DNA of 64,000 nucleotides. It comes from Pyrococcus yayanosii CH1 (lineage in GTDB: Archaea; Methanobacteriota_B; Thermococci; Thermococcales; Thermococcaceae). The position numbers and the translations under genes are program-made. Location: assembly GCF_000215995.1 (NCBI RefSeq), contig NC_015680.1, positions 930,001 through 994,000 of the forward strand. Direction: 5' to 3'. Positions 38,694 to 46,759 of the stretch are shown in pieces. The notes beneath the pieces are model-generated. The model did not search any database. It was given only the letters and a program-made list of their open reading frames with translations, and had not been told where the DNA came from. Position 1 is the stretch's first letter. Every line of letters begins with the position of its first letter.

Positions 38694-39374
38694 ATGGAGA
38701 AGCTTAGGGTTCTTCATGTCGATATCGGTGGGTGTGAGGGTTGTAACGTCAGCATAATCCGCGCATACCCAAAGCTTATGGAGCTTATTGACCTAGACAT
38801 AACCTATCTAAGGGACGACGGCCTCAAGTTCGATGACTACGACGTCGCTATTATAACTGGTGGAGTCTGCATGAACGAACCGAGCAAAATTGAAAAGCTT
38901 AAGGATATCAGGGAGAAGGCAGACGTCGTGATAGCCTTTGGTTCCTGCGCGACCTTCGGCGGAATCCTGCGCTTCTGCCGCGGTGGCCAGGAGCCGAGGC
39001 CAGATCACAGGAACTTCCAGCCCATAAACGCCGTGATAAGCATTGATTATTCTATCCCCGGCTGCCCGCCAACACATCAGATGTTTCAGTCCTTCTTCAA
39101 GTTCTTTGTGAGCGGCAATGAAGCCAGATTGAGGCTCTTCAAAGTCAGTGCGAATATAAAGAAGCTGAGCGGCTTTGACCTGCTCGACGACATCGTTCTC
39201 ACGGGCCTCTGCATCGGGTGCGGCGCATGTGAGCTCTCCTGCCCGACGGGTGCCATAAAGCTCATTGACAGGAGGCCTACATTAGTCCAAGAAAGGTGCA
39301 TCCGATGTGGGACGTGTTATATAAGATGTCCGCGCGCTTCTCAGCTTCTATCTATGGGGGGTGAGAGGATATGA
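38694..39374 (+). CDS. frhG: F420-hydrogenase-like small (gamma) subunit with two [4Fe-4S] clusters
   Basis: 226 residues from the ATG at 38694 (GGGGTGAT upstream, inside the frhA end). The N-terminal [NiFe] small-subunit domain has the proximal-cluster ligands GGCEGC (Cys14, Cys17), GSCATFGG and PGCPPTHQ. A C-terminal 2[4Fe-4S] ferredoxin domain has CIGCGACELSCP and CIRCGTCYIRCP. It wires the active site to FrhB. Confidence 0.9.
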   Translation: MEKLRVLHVDIGGCEGCNVSIIRAYPKLMELIDLDITYLRDDGLKFDDYDVAIITGGVCMNEPSKIEKLKDIREKADVVIAFGSCATFGGILRFCRGGQEPRPDHRNFQPINAVISIDYSIPGCPPTHQMFQSFFKFFVSGNEARLRLFKVSANIKKLSGFDLLDDIVLTGLCIGCGACELSCPTGAIKLIDRRPTLVQERCIRCGTCYIRCPRASQLLSMGGERI

Positions 39375-40201
39375 TGGTTACCCCCGACAACCTACTCGGT
39401 AGCGTGGTGGGGGTGTACCTCGCAAGGGCAAAGGATGAAGAGATACTCAAGAGGAAAGTAGCAAGCGGCGGTGCGGTTACCGCGATGCTAATCTACGCCC
39501 TTGAAAAAGGCCTCATAGATGGCGTCGTGACGGCAAAGAGGGTTAGCGGATTTGAAGGGCAGGCCGTTGTTGCGAGGACTAGAGAGGAGATACTTGAAAC
39601 CGCAGGTAACAAGTGGAGTATAGTTCCCTTTGCGGCGAGGGTGAAAGCTAAGATTGAGGAAGAAGATCTCAAGAAAGTTGCCATTGTCTGCCTGCCCTGT
39701 CAGGCCCAGTTCTTCGGCCAGATGAGAGAGTTCCCAATACTGGAAACGGACTTTGGAGAACGGATAAGGTACATCGTAAGTCTGTTCTGTATGGGAACCT
39801 TCGCCTTTGAAGCCTTCCTGAACTACTTAAGGATGAAGTATGACATAAAGGCAGAGGAGATAAAGAACATGGCTCTCAAGGAAGGCTTCCTCGAGATACA
39901 GCATGATGACTCCCTCTTACAGCTACCTCTTAAAGAAGTTTACTCCTATCTCCAGACCGGTTGCCTTGTCTGCGCCGATTATACGGGAACTTGGAGCGAT
40001 ATATCGGCGGGCTTTATCGAAAAAGAGAAGGGCTGGACTGTCATCATAACGCGCAATGCCCGTGGGGAGGAGCTGGTTAAGGGGGCGGAGAAGGAGGGAT
40101 ACCTCGAGGTGCGTGATGGTTCCCAGGTGATGGGAGATATCCTCAGGGCAGCGAGGGAGAAGCTTGCTAGGGCGCAGAGGAACATGATGAGCCTGCTTTG
40201 A
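39371..40201 (+). CDS. frhB: F420-hydrogenase-like beta subunit (FrhB family flavoprotein)
   Basis: 276 residues. The family hallmark KVASGGAVTAMLIYALEKGLID sits near residue 25, with CLPCQAQ near 115 and CLVCADYTG near 200 as Fe-S/FAD-site cysteines. FrhB-family proteins hold FAD and a [4Fe-4S] cluster and pass electrons to F420 or, in other enzymes, to other acceptors. The start codon overlaps the frhG stop. Confidence 0.88.
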   Translation: MMVTPDNLLGSVVGVYLARAKDEEILKRKVASGGAVTAMLIYALEKGLIDGVVTAKRVSGFEGQAVVARTREEILETAGNKWSIVPFAARVKAKIEEEDLKKVAIVCLPCQAQFFGQMREFPILETDFGERIRYIVSLFCMGTFAFEAFLNYLRMKYDIKAEEIKNMALKEGFLEIQHDDSLLQLPLKEVYSYLQTGCLVCADYTGTWSDISAGFIEKEKGWTVIITRNARGEELVKGAEKEGYLEVRDGSQVMGDILRAAREKLARAQRNMMSLL

Positions 40202-40231
40202 TTCGCCTTAACTATTTCCGGAGGTGGTGTA

Positions 40232-40990
40232 GTGATTAAAAAAGTAAAAGTAATTAAGTGGCAGGGTGACCTCACAGAGACAGAGGATTACGTCTGCGTT
40301 GAGGAGACCTTTGAGATATTTGCGGTGTATGAAGGTCAGAAAGAATTTATCGCCGAGTTACCAGCTTCTCCAAGTCAACTCAAAGAGCTTGGAGCCGGGT
40401 TTCTTGTCTGCGAGGGACTTGCAGAGCAGGAAGATATTATGGACGTTTGGGTTGATGGGAACAGAATTTACGTGGAGATTGGAAGACCTCCTATCTATGG
40501 GAGACTGATGAAGATACACTCCCCTTGTGGTGACCCTTACAGGGCTAGAACCGGAAAAACCAAAGGGACCAACGGTGGAGACCTAAAGGTTTCCCCCGAC
40601 CTCATCCTACGAATTTCCTCCGCGATGACAACACTGCCCGAGACGTGGAAGAAAACTGGTGGAACTCATTGGGCCGCCCTCTTCGAGTTGAACGCCAACA
40701 TCGTGGCCTTCAGTGAGGACATAGGTAGACACAACGCCATTGACAAGGTCGTCGGGCACGCCGTTTTAAACGGGATGGACCTTGGAAAACTAATCTTAGC
40801 TTCGAGTGGCAGGATGCCGTATGGAATGGTAAAGAAAGTCGTTAACGCCGGCATCCCCATTGTCGTAACGAAGTCCCCTCCAACTGATAAGGGTGTGGAG
40901 CTCGCCAAGAGATACGGGGTAACGCTCATAGGCTTCGCAAGGGGAGGCCGCTTCAACGTTTATGCAGGGGAAGAGAGGTTGGCTTTCTGA
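40232..40990 (+). CDS. fdhD: Formate dehydrogenase accessory sulfurtransferase FdhD
   Basis: 252 residues, GTG start with GGAGGTGGTG upstream. It delivers sulfur to the Mo/W-bis-pterin cofactor of FDH. The family block GGTHWAALF...FSEDIGRHNAIDKVVG is clear. The flexible loop that in E. coli has CxxC reads HSPCGDPYRARTG here (about residue 95), so only one cysteine is present. It lies between the frh genes and fdhA, on the same strand. Confidence 0.92.
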   Translation: MIKKVKVIKWQGDLTETEDYVCVEETFEIFAVYEGQKEFIAELPASPSQLKELGAGFLVCEGLAEQEDIMDVWVDGNRIYVEIGRPPIYGRLMKIHSPCGDPYRARTGKTKGTNGGDLKVSPDLILRISSAMTTLPETWKKTGGTHWAALFELNANIVAFSEDIGRHNAIDKVVGHAVLNGMDLGKLILASSGRMPYGMVKKVVNAGIPIVVTKSPPTDKGVELAKRYGVTLIGFARGGRFNVYAGEERLAF

Positions 40991-40999
40991 AAACTTTAT

Positions 41000-41224
41000 T
41001 CATGCTTTCGTATACGAGATATCCACAATAAATGCCGGCATTGTTAGAGGGTCCAATATTCTGAAGAAGAACGCATAATCCCGAGCCTTCCCACTTTAGT
41101 TAGGAGAAAGGGCTAACGAGCCAAAGATTGGTCCGAAGAGCTTCTTCAGGTTCCTCAACATCCTCACCCATTGGTTGAAATGGGGGAATATCAGTTCTTT
41201 CAGGGATTCCACAGCATAAATCAT
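41000..41224 (-). pseudogene. Degraded small gene with internal stop, unidentified
   Basis: An ATG at 41224 opens 42 codons (MIYAVESLKELIFPHFNQW...). A TAA at 41096-41098 follows, and the same frame then continues for 31 protein-like codons (ARDYAFFFRILDPLTMPAF...) to a TGA at 41000. Both halves have the composition of real protein and one substitution would join them into 74 residues. No family recognised. It may be a remnant of a gene carried with, or disrupted by, the fdh region; chance is a real alternative. Confidence 0.35.
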
Positions 41225-41235
41225 TTTTGTTTACC
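41225..41235 (-). repeat. 11-bp sequence GGTAAACAAAA, copy 2 (inverted)
   Basis: The plus strand reads TTTTGTTTACC. Same 11 bases as at 37379 and 60373, immediately upstream of the degraded minus-strand frame. Confidence 0.45.
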
Positions 41236-41318
41236 TTCAGGAGGCGCAGTATACAAATTAAGTCAAGGAAACTCTTCGACGACTTTATTTAGGCTGTACT
41301 AGGCGATTGTAACCTTTT

Positions 41319-41327
41319 GTTAAAAAC
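41319..41327 (+). promoter_or_regulatory. SurR-core-like site upstream of fdhA
   Basis: GTTAAAAAC fits the core GTTn3AAC but the third GTT half expected five bases later is GGG. It sits about 16 bases before the fdhA TATA candidate. Weak compared with the frhA and mbh sites. Confidence 0.25.
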
Positions 41328-41450
41328 TAAGCGGGTCAAAAAGAGTTTTAAGTAAAAAAGCGCTAAAATTCCACGAAGAACAAAGATGGGCATGGTACCA
41401 TTTAGGGACGACAGCAACCAAAATAGTTCCTCAACGTGGGGGTGTGATGA

Positions 41451-43586
41451 ATGAGTGAAAGGCTCGTCCCCGTGGTCTGCCCCTACTGTGGTGTGGGGTG
41501 TAGACTCTACATTAGAAGTGTCGATGGATATCCCGTAGGCATAGAATACGCCAAAGACATTCCGGGCATTGCAAACGAGCTCGGTAAGCTCTGTCCTAAG
41601 GGTAACGCCGTCATCGAATATCTCCTCGCCAAAGACAGGCTCAAAAAGCCGCTCAAGGCCAAGGAGCAGGGCAAGTTCGTTGAGATCAGCTGGAGTGAGG
41701 CGATAAGAGAGGTGGCCGAAAGACTCAAGGACTATGCCAAGGACGACCCGAATCAGCTCATGTTCTTCGGTTCCGCAAGAACGTTCAACGAGCCCAACTA
41801 CCTCATTCAGAAGTTGGCCAGAATGCTTGGAACTAATAACGTGGACCACTGTGCAAGGCTCTGCCACGCGCCCACCGTTACAGGCCTCAAGGCCATTTTT
41901 GGTGCCGGTGCAATGACTAACACCTACAAGGACATCGAGGAGGCGAACGTTATCTTCATCATCGGCCACAACTACGCCGAGACACATCCTGTTGGCTTCC
42001 GTTACGTTCTCAAGGCTAAGGAAAGGGGTGCCAAGATTATAGTCGCTGATCCGAGGTTCACGAGAACAGCTTGGTTTGCCGATATATTCCTCCAGCACTA
42101 CCCCGGAACGGACATCGCACTGATAAACGGCCTTATTCATATCATAATCAAGGAGAGGCTCTATGATGAGAAATTTGTAAGGGAGAGGTGCGTAGGCTTC
42201 GATGAGGTCGTCAAGGCTGTTGAGAAGTTCACGCCCGAATTCGTTGAGAAAGTTACTGGCGTCCCAGCCGAACTCATCATCCAGGCCGCAAGGACCTTCG
42301 CAACTGCTGGAAAGGGCGTCATAACTTGGGCTATGGGTCTTACCCAGCATACTCACGGAACTGAGAATGTTAAGCTTCTTGGAACGCTCTCCGCAATATG
42401 TGGCTACCAAGGAAAGGAGGGGTGCGGTTGTTCTCCAATGCGTGGTCAGAACAATGTCCAGGGAGCCTGTGATATGGCCGCTTTGCCCAACGTCTTCCCA
42501 GGTTACCAGGCGGTTACTGACCCGGAGAAGAGGAAGTTCTTCGAGGAGTTCTGGGGAGTTGAGCTGAACGGCGAAGTGGGCCTGACGACGATAGAAGCTG
42601 CATATGCCGCTGAGAAGGGCAAGGTCAAGGCCTACTACATTATGGGTGAGAATCCAGTTATAAGCGAGGCCAACGCGAATCACGTGGTGCATGTCCTCCA
42701 GAAGCTCGAATTCATAGTTGTCCAAGATATAGTCCCGACCCCAACCATGGAGTTTGCCGATATCGTTCTGCCGGCTGCCGCAATGCTCGAGAATGAAGGT
42801 TCCCTTACTAATACCGAAAGGCGCGTGCAGTGGAGCTTCCAGGCTATCAATCCGCCGGGAGAAGCTAGGCCTGACTGGTGGATACTCAGCGAGATAGGAA
42901 AGGCCGTTGGCTTCGATGGTCAGGGTCCGAAGGGTTTCGACTACACTAGTCCAGAAGATATTCTAAGGGAAATTAATGCCTGCACGCCCCAGTATCGCGG
43001 CATAACCCCTGAGAGACTTAAGGAAAACCTCGCAGGAATTCACTGGCCGTGCCCGAGCCCGGACCATCCAGGAACGAGAGTTCTTTACAAGGATAAGTTC
43101 CTAACCCCAGATGGAAAAGCGCACCTTGTGGCCGTTTCAGAATACAAGGGACCGGTCGAGCTTCCGGACGAGGAGTATCCGTTCCTCCTGACTACTATGA
43201 GATACGTCGGCCAGTACCACACTGTAACCATGACCATGAGGACCCAAGCCCTCAGGAAGCGCTGGCCAGAACCGTTGGCAGAGATACACCCCGAAGATGC
43301 GGCTAAGCTTGGAATAAAAGATGGAGACTGGGTTAAGATAGTCACAAGGAGGGGAGAATACCCAATAAAGGCCAAGGTGACCAGAACCGTTAAGAAGGGC
43401 GTCATAGCGGTTCCATGGCACTGGGGAGCTAATGTCCTTACCAATGACGCCCTTGATCCGATCGCGAAGATACCGGAGACCAAGGCCTGTGCCTGTAAGG
43501 TCATCAAGATAACCGAGGAAGATGCAAGGAAGCTCATGGACAAGCTTCCGCAACTCATACCTAAGATTGAGATTGTGAGGGGGTGA
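41451..43586 (+). CDS. fdhA: Formate dehydrogenase catalytic subunit (Mo/W-bis-pterin)
   Basis: 711 residues. The N-terminal [4Fe-4S] ligands are Cys10, Cys13, Cys17 and Cys48. VDHCARLCHAPT places Cys138 where E. coli FdhH has selenocysteine, with the adjacent catalytic His139. The C-terminal molybdopterin dinucleotide-binding domain starts near 590 (LLTTMRYVGQYHTVTMT). It oxidises formate to CO2. Length and lack of a Tat signal fit the soluble FdhF/FdhH type, docked to the membrane hydrogenase by the ferredoxin encoded five bases downstream. Confidence 0.95.
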   Translation: MSERLVPVVCPYCGVGCRLYIRSVDGYPVGIEYAKDIPGIANELGKLCPKGNAVIEYLLAKDRLKKPLKAKEQGKFVEISWSEAIREVAERLKDYAKDDPNQLMFFGSARTFNEPNYLIQKLARMLGTNNVDHCARLCHAPTVTGLKAIFGAGAMTNTYKDIEEANVIFIIGHNYAETHPVGFRYVLKAKERGAKIIVADPRFTRTAWFADIFLQHYPGTDIALINGLIHIIIKERLYDEKFVRERCVGFDEVVKAVEKFTPEFVEKVTGVPAELIIQAARTFATAGKGVITWAMGLTQHTHGTENVKLLGTLSAICGYQGKEGCGCSPMRGQNNVQGACDMAALPNVFPGYQAVTDPEKRKFFEEFWGVELNGEVGLTTIEAAYAAEKGKVKAYYIMGENPVISEANANHVVHVLQKLEFIVVQDIVPTPTMEFADIVLPAAAMLENEGSLTNTERRVQWSFQAINPPGEARPDWWILSEIGKAVGFDGQGPKGFDYTSPEDILREINACTPQYRGITPERLKENLAGIHWPCPSPDHPGTRVLYKDKFLTPDGKAHLVAVSEYKGPVELPDEEYPFLLTTMRYVGQYHTVTMTMRTQALRKRWPEPLAEIHPEDAAKLGIKDGDWVKIVTRRGEYPIKAKVTRTVKKGVIAVPWHWGANVLTNDALDPIAKIPETKACACKVIKITEEDARKLMDKLPQLIPKIEIVRG

Positions 43587-43591
43587 TCTGA

Positions 43592-44092
43592 ATGGCCCGC
43601 AAGACCATCTTTATCGACTTTTCAAAGTGTATCGAATGTAGGGCCTGTGAAGTTGCTTGTGAGCGTGAGCACGATGGAAGGTCCTTCATTAGCGTCTTTG
43701 AGTGGCAGGAAATGGCTGCCATGGCTCTCAACTGCCGCCACTGTGAGAAGGCACCGTGTGTCGAGGTTTGTCCGACAAATGCGCTCTACCGTGATGAGGA
43801 TGGGGCTGTTCTGCTCGCTCCTCAGAAATGTATTGGCTGTCTCATGTGCGGCATAGTTTGTCCCTTCGGAATACCAGAGCTGGACCTCATCAACAAGATC
43901 ATGATGAAATGTGACCTCTGTGCTCACAGAAGAGCCGAAGGGAAGCTACCTGCCTGTGTTGAGACCTGCCCAACGGATGCTCTATTCTACGGCGACTTCA
44001 ACGAAATAATCAGGGAGAGGAGGAAGAAGTTCACAGAGAAGGCCATCGAGCTTGCCAAGACCGCGGAGCGCATCAAGCTGACTGGGGTGTGA
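43592..44092 (+). CDS. Polyferredoxin electron-transfer subunit (HycB/HydN-like)
   Basis: 166 residues with four [4Fe-4S] binding sets: CIECRACEVACE, CRHCEKAPCVEVCP, CIGCLMCGIVCP and CDLCAHRRAEGKLPACVETCP. This is the HycB/HydN plan that carries electrons from FdhA to hydrogenase. A second protein of the same design is encoded at 59757, and they probably serve different partners. Five bases separate it from the genes on either side. Confidence 0.9.
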   Translation: MARKTIFIDFSKCIECRACEVACEREHDGRSFISVFEWQEMAAMALNCRHCEKAPCVEVCPTNALYRDEDGAVLLAPQKCIGCLMCGIVCPFGIPELDLINKIMMKCDLCAHRRAEGKLPACVETCPTDALFYGDFNEIIRERRKKFTEKAIELAKTAERIKLTGV

Positions 44093-44096
44093 TTAA

Positions 44097-45539
44097 ATGG
44101 AGGAGCTTTTCCTTCTTTCCTTTTTAATTCCACTTATTGGGGCTCTTTTACTGTTCAAGCTCGACGGTAAGAGGGCAGACTATTTCATGCTCATAACGGT
44201 CATCTTAGCAACTATCCTGAATCTTGTTGGCGTTTATGAGTTCTATTCCACTGGGATGCCATCCATTCACAAAGTTCTTGTAAGCTTCGGAAGTTTTGGA
44301 GAGGTCTATGGCCTTCTAATAGACCCGATGAGCGTGTGCGTGGGTTTGGTCGTCATAACGGCAGGCCTGCTCTTCATGCTCTACGCCAAGGACTACATGA
44401 GTCCGGACAATAAGGAGCATCCCGTTTATGAAGGTAAAGGTCGCTTTTACGCATGGATGGTCCTCTTCATAGGCGCAACGTTGGCCTTCATTTACTCCTC
44501 GTCCGTCCTCCAGCTTCTGATATTTTTCGAGCTCATGAGTCTCGCCTGTTGGGGTGTGGTCAGCTACTACGGGACGAACAAGGCCAAGAGGGCCGCCTAC
44601 AAGGCGCTGATAGTCACTAACTTCGGAGCGATGATAGGTCTATACACGGCCGTTGGTATTGGCTTGATTAAGCTTCATGACCTCAGCCTGTTCGCGTATT
44701 CGAGCCTTGACGACCACTTCAAGCTCATCGTTTTCATAGCGGTCATGATAGCGGCCTTCACCAAGAGTGCCCAGTTTCCGCTCTACTCGTGGCTTCCAGA
44801 TGCTATGGTAGCTCCAACTCCGGCAAGTGCATTCCTGCATGGTGCGGCAATGGTCGAGATGGGTGTGTTTTTGCTCGCGAGGTTCATCCAGTCCATGCAC
44901 CCAATTCCCAGGGAGGGCTTTTACATAATGGCCGCCTTGATAATAGCCACCCAGATAATCTGCATCCTCATGTATCCGCTCCAGAGGGGCGCCAAGAAGC
45001 TTCTCGCATACTCAACAATAGCCGAGTCAGGGTTGATGTACGTAGCCCTCGCAGTTGCCGTCCTTGGATTGCAAGGCGGACTAAAAGCCTCCATGTTCCA
45101 GCTATTCAACCACGCCTACATCAAAGGTCTGGCATTTCTAACGGCCGGAGCCTTCAGCTACGCCCTCGGAACGCTCGACATGGACAAAATAAGAGGCCTA
45201 ATCAAAGCCCCGGTAGTCGGCTATGGCTGGACCTTCGCGCTACTCGGCCTGGCAGGGATCCCACCCTTTGGTGTCTTCTTCGGTAAGCTCGGCATACTCA
45301 GCAATGCCCAAGCGATGAGGGAGAGTGCCCTCATTATTGCCATGTTTGTCCTGCTACTTATAGACTCAGCCGTATTCCTCATGGTGTCCCTGAAGAGGAT
45401 ACACGACATGGTATTCAGCGGGGGGGACGCAAAGGTTGAGATAACTCCTCTGATGAAGGCGGTGATGATTATCCTGCTCGTACTCGCGATAATCGCTCCG
45501 TACATAGCTTATCCGTTGATCCTCAAGGTGGGGTGGTGA
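44097..45539 (+). CDS. Membrane hydrogenase antiporter-like subunit 1 (NuoN/HyfF type)
   Basis: 480 residues, about 14 membrane helices. Conserved proton-path features: Glu in FFELMSLACWG (helix 5) and Lys in FTKSAQFPLYSWLPDAM (helix 7), plus the GIPPFGVFFGK loop. It is one of three consecutive antiporter-type subunits of the formate-linked hydrogenase (Mfh2-type), comparable to HyfB, HyfD and HyfF of E. coli FHL-2. Expected to translocate H+ or Na+ during formate-driven H2 production. Confidence 0.85.
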   Translation: MEELFLLSFLIPLIGALLLFKLDGKRADYFMLITVILATILNLVGVYEFYSTGMPSIHKVLVSFGSFGEVYGLLIDPMSVCVGLVVITAGLLFMLYAKDYMSPDNKEHPVYEGKGRFYAWMVLFIGATLAFIYSSSVLQLLIFFELMSLACWGVVSYYGTNKAKRAAYKALIVTNFGAMIGLYTAVGIGLIKLHDLSLFAYSSLDDHFKLIVFIAVMIAAFTKSAQFPLYSWLPDAMVAPTPASAFLHGAAMVEMGVFLLARFIQSMHPIPREGFYIMAALIIATQIICILMYPLQRGAKKLLAYSTIAESGLMYVALAVAVLGLQGGLKASMFQLFNHAYIKGLAFLTAGAFSYALGTLDMDKIRGLIKAPVVGYGWTFALLGLAGIPPFGVFFGKLGILSNAQAMRESALIIAMFVLLLIDSAVFLMVSLKRIHDMVFSGGDAKVEITPLMKAVMIILLVLAIIAPYIAYPLILKVGW

Positions 45540-45542
45540 GGA

Positions 45543-46757
45543 ATGTTCGAGTTCACACTCACGCTCTCACTCGACAGGATTGCCCTACTATTTGTCTTCA
45601 ACGTCGCGATACTCGGCTTGGCGGCAATACTCGCGTCGGTGAGATACCTAGAGATTTACACCTTCAAGCCGAAGATCCCCTACTATCCAACCCTGCTAAT
45701 CTTTATAGCCTCAATGCTCCTCATACCGCTTGTCCACGACTGGCTCAGCTTCCTCTTCCTCTGGGAGACAATGACGCTCGCATCCTATTTCCTCATAATC
45801 TACGACTGGCCCGAGGAGAGCGCCAAGAAGGCCGGGTGGAAGTACTTCGCCACAATGCACCTCCTCGATACTTCGCCGCTGATGCTGGCCATCACAATTT
45901 ACTACGCCTTCCACGGCACCTTCAACTTTGGGCCCATAACTGCCTACAAGGACGTCATCGTTCCTCTGTTCCTCCTTGGATTCGTGGCCAAGGCTGGTCT
46001 CTTCCCGCTTCACTTTTGGCTTCCCGATGCCCACCCGGCCGCACCCAGCCCCGTCTCGGCATTGTTGAGTGGTGCGATGGTCGAGCTCGGCCTATACGGA
46101 ACGATAAGGGTGCTCGAAAGCGTTGGCTGGAGCGTTTCGGGGTGGATAGTCTATGCTCTTTGGATTATGGCAGTTCTCAGCATGCTCGCTGCTATACTTA
46201 GCTATGCCATTCAAGATGACGTCAAGAGGCTCTTCGCCTGGTCAACAATAGACAACATAGGCTGGATGTACCTGCTGATCTTAGCCGGCCTGCTTGGGGT
46301 TACTGGTGTTGAGAAGGCCGTCGGTTACTACGTTGTTTCCCACGGTTTGGCCAAGGCCGCCGCCTTCATATCGACAGGAGCCATGCTCTATGCCTTTGGA
46401 ACAAAGAACCTCAATAGGGTTAGGGGAATGATAAATTCCGACCAGCTCACCGCTGGACTTTTAATAGCCTCAATATTCGCCCTGGAAGGTGTTCCGCCCT
46501 TCAACCTCTTCCTGAGCAAGCTCGACGTCATAAGGACTCTCTTAACCGTCAGTCCAGCTCTAGCTTACTTCACGGCCATTGAGTGGGTTATAGCGTTCAT
46601 CCTGTTCCTCAGAGTAATTCACGCATACATCATCGGCGACGGCAGGCCGGAACCTAAGAGGAAGCTCGCGGGAAGCATAGCGATAGCGGTAATCTTGCTG
46701 TTGCTCCTCTCGATGGTGAGCCAATTCGTCTGCCAGTACCTGTGGGTGAGGTGGTGA
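45543..46757 (+). CDS. Membrane hydrogenase antiporter-like subunit 2
   Basis: 404 residues, shorter than its two neighbours. FLWETMTLASYFLIIYDW (helix 5 Glu) and FVAKAGLFPLHFWLPDAHPAAPSPVSALLSG (helix 7 Lys region) are intact, as is GVPPFNLFLSKLD. The first helices are fewer than in a 14-helix subunit, as in HyfD-like proteins. Three bases after the previous stop. Confidence 0.85.
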   Translation: MFEFTLTLSLDRIALLFVFNVAILGLAAILASVRYLEIYTFKPKIPYYPTLLIFIASMLLIPLVHDWLSFLFLWETMTLASYFLIIYDWPEESAKKAGWKYFATMHLLDTSPLMLAITIYYAFHGTFNFGPITAYKDVIVPLFLLGFVAKAGLFPLHFWLPDAHPAAPSPVSALLSGAMVELGLYGTIRVLESVGWSVSGWIVYALWIMAVLSMLAAILSYAIQDDVKRLFAWSTIDNIGWMYLLILAGLLGVTGVEKAVGYYVVSHGLAKAAAFISTGAMLYAFGTKNLNRVRGMINSDQLTAGLLIASIFALEGVPPFNLFLSKLDVIRTLLTVSPALAYFTAIEWVIAFILFLRVIHAYIIGDGRPEPKRKLAGSIAIAVILLLLLSMVSQFVCQYLWVRW

Positions 46758-46759
46758 GG

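Larger units (their letters stand above)
40991..41450. other. 460-base non-coding gap before fdhA
   Basis: This is the only gap above 300 bases. It holds a broken minus-strand reading frame (41000-41224), an inverted copy of the GGTAAACAAAA element (41225-41235), a SurR-core-like GTTAAAAAC (41319-41327) and an AT-rich GAGTTTTAAGTAA (about 41343-41355) that is the best fdhA TATA candidate. No structured RNA was noticed. Confidence 0.6.

Noticed and set aside
41851-41871. Selenocysteine in formate dehydrogenase
   Set aside because: The position homologous to FdhH selenocysteine is an ordinary TGC Cys codon (Cys138), and no in-frame TGA occurs.
41289-42725. Long open frame of 478 codons on the minus strand opposite fdhA
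   Set aside because: It lies wholly across the start of a clear formate dehydrogenase and its upstream region, its translation matches nothing I know, and codon-phase bias of fdhA explains it.
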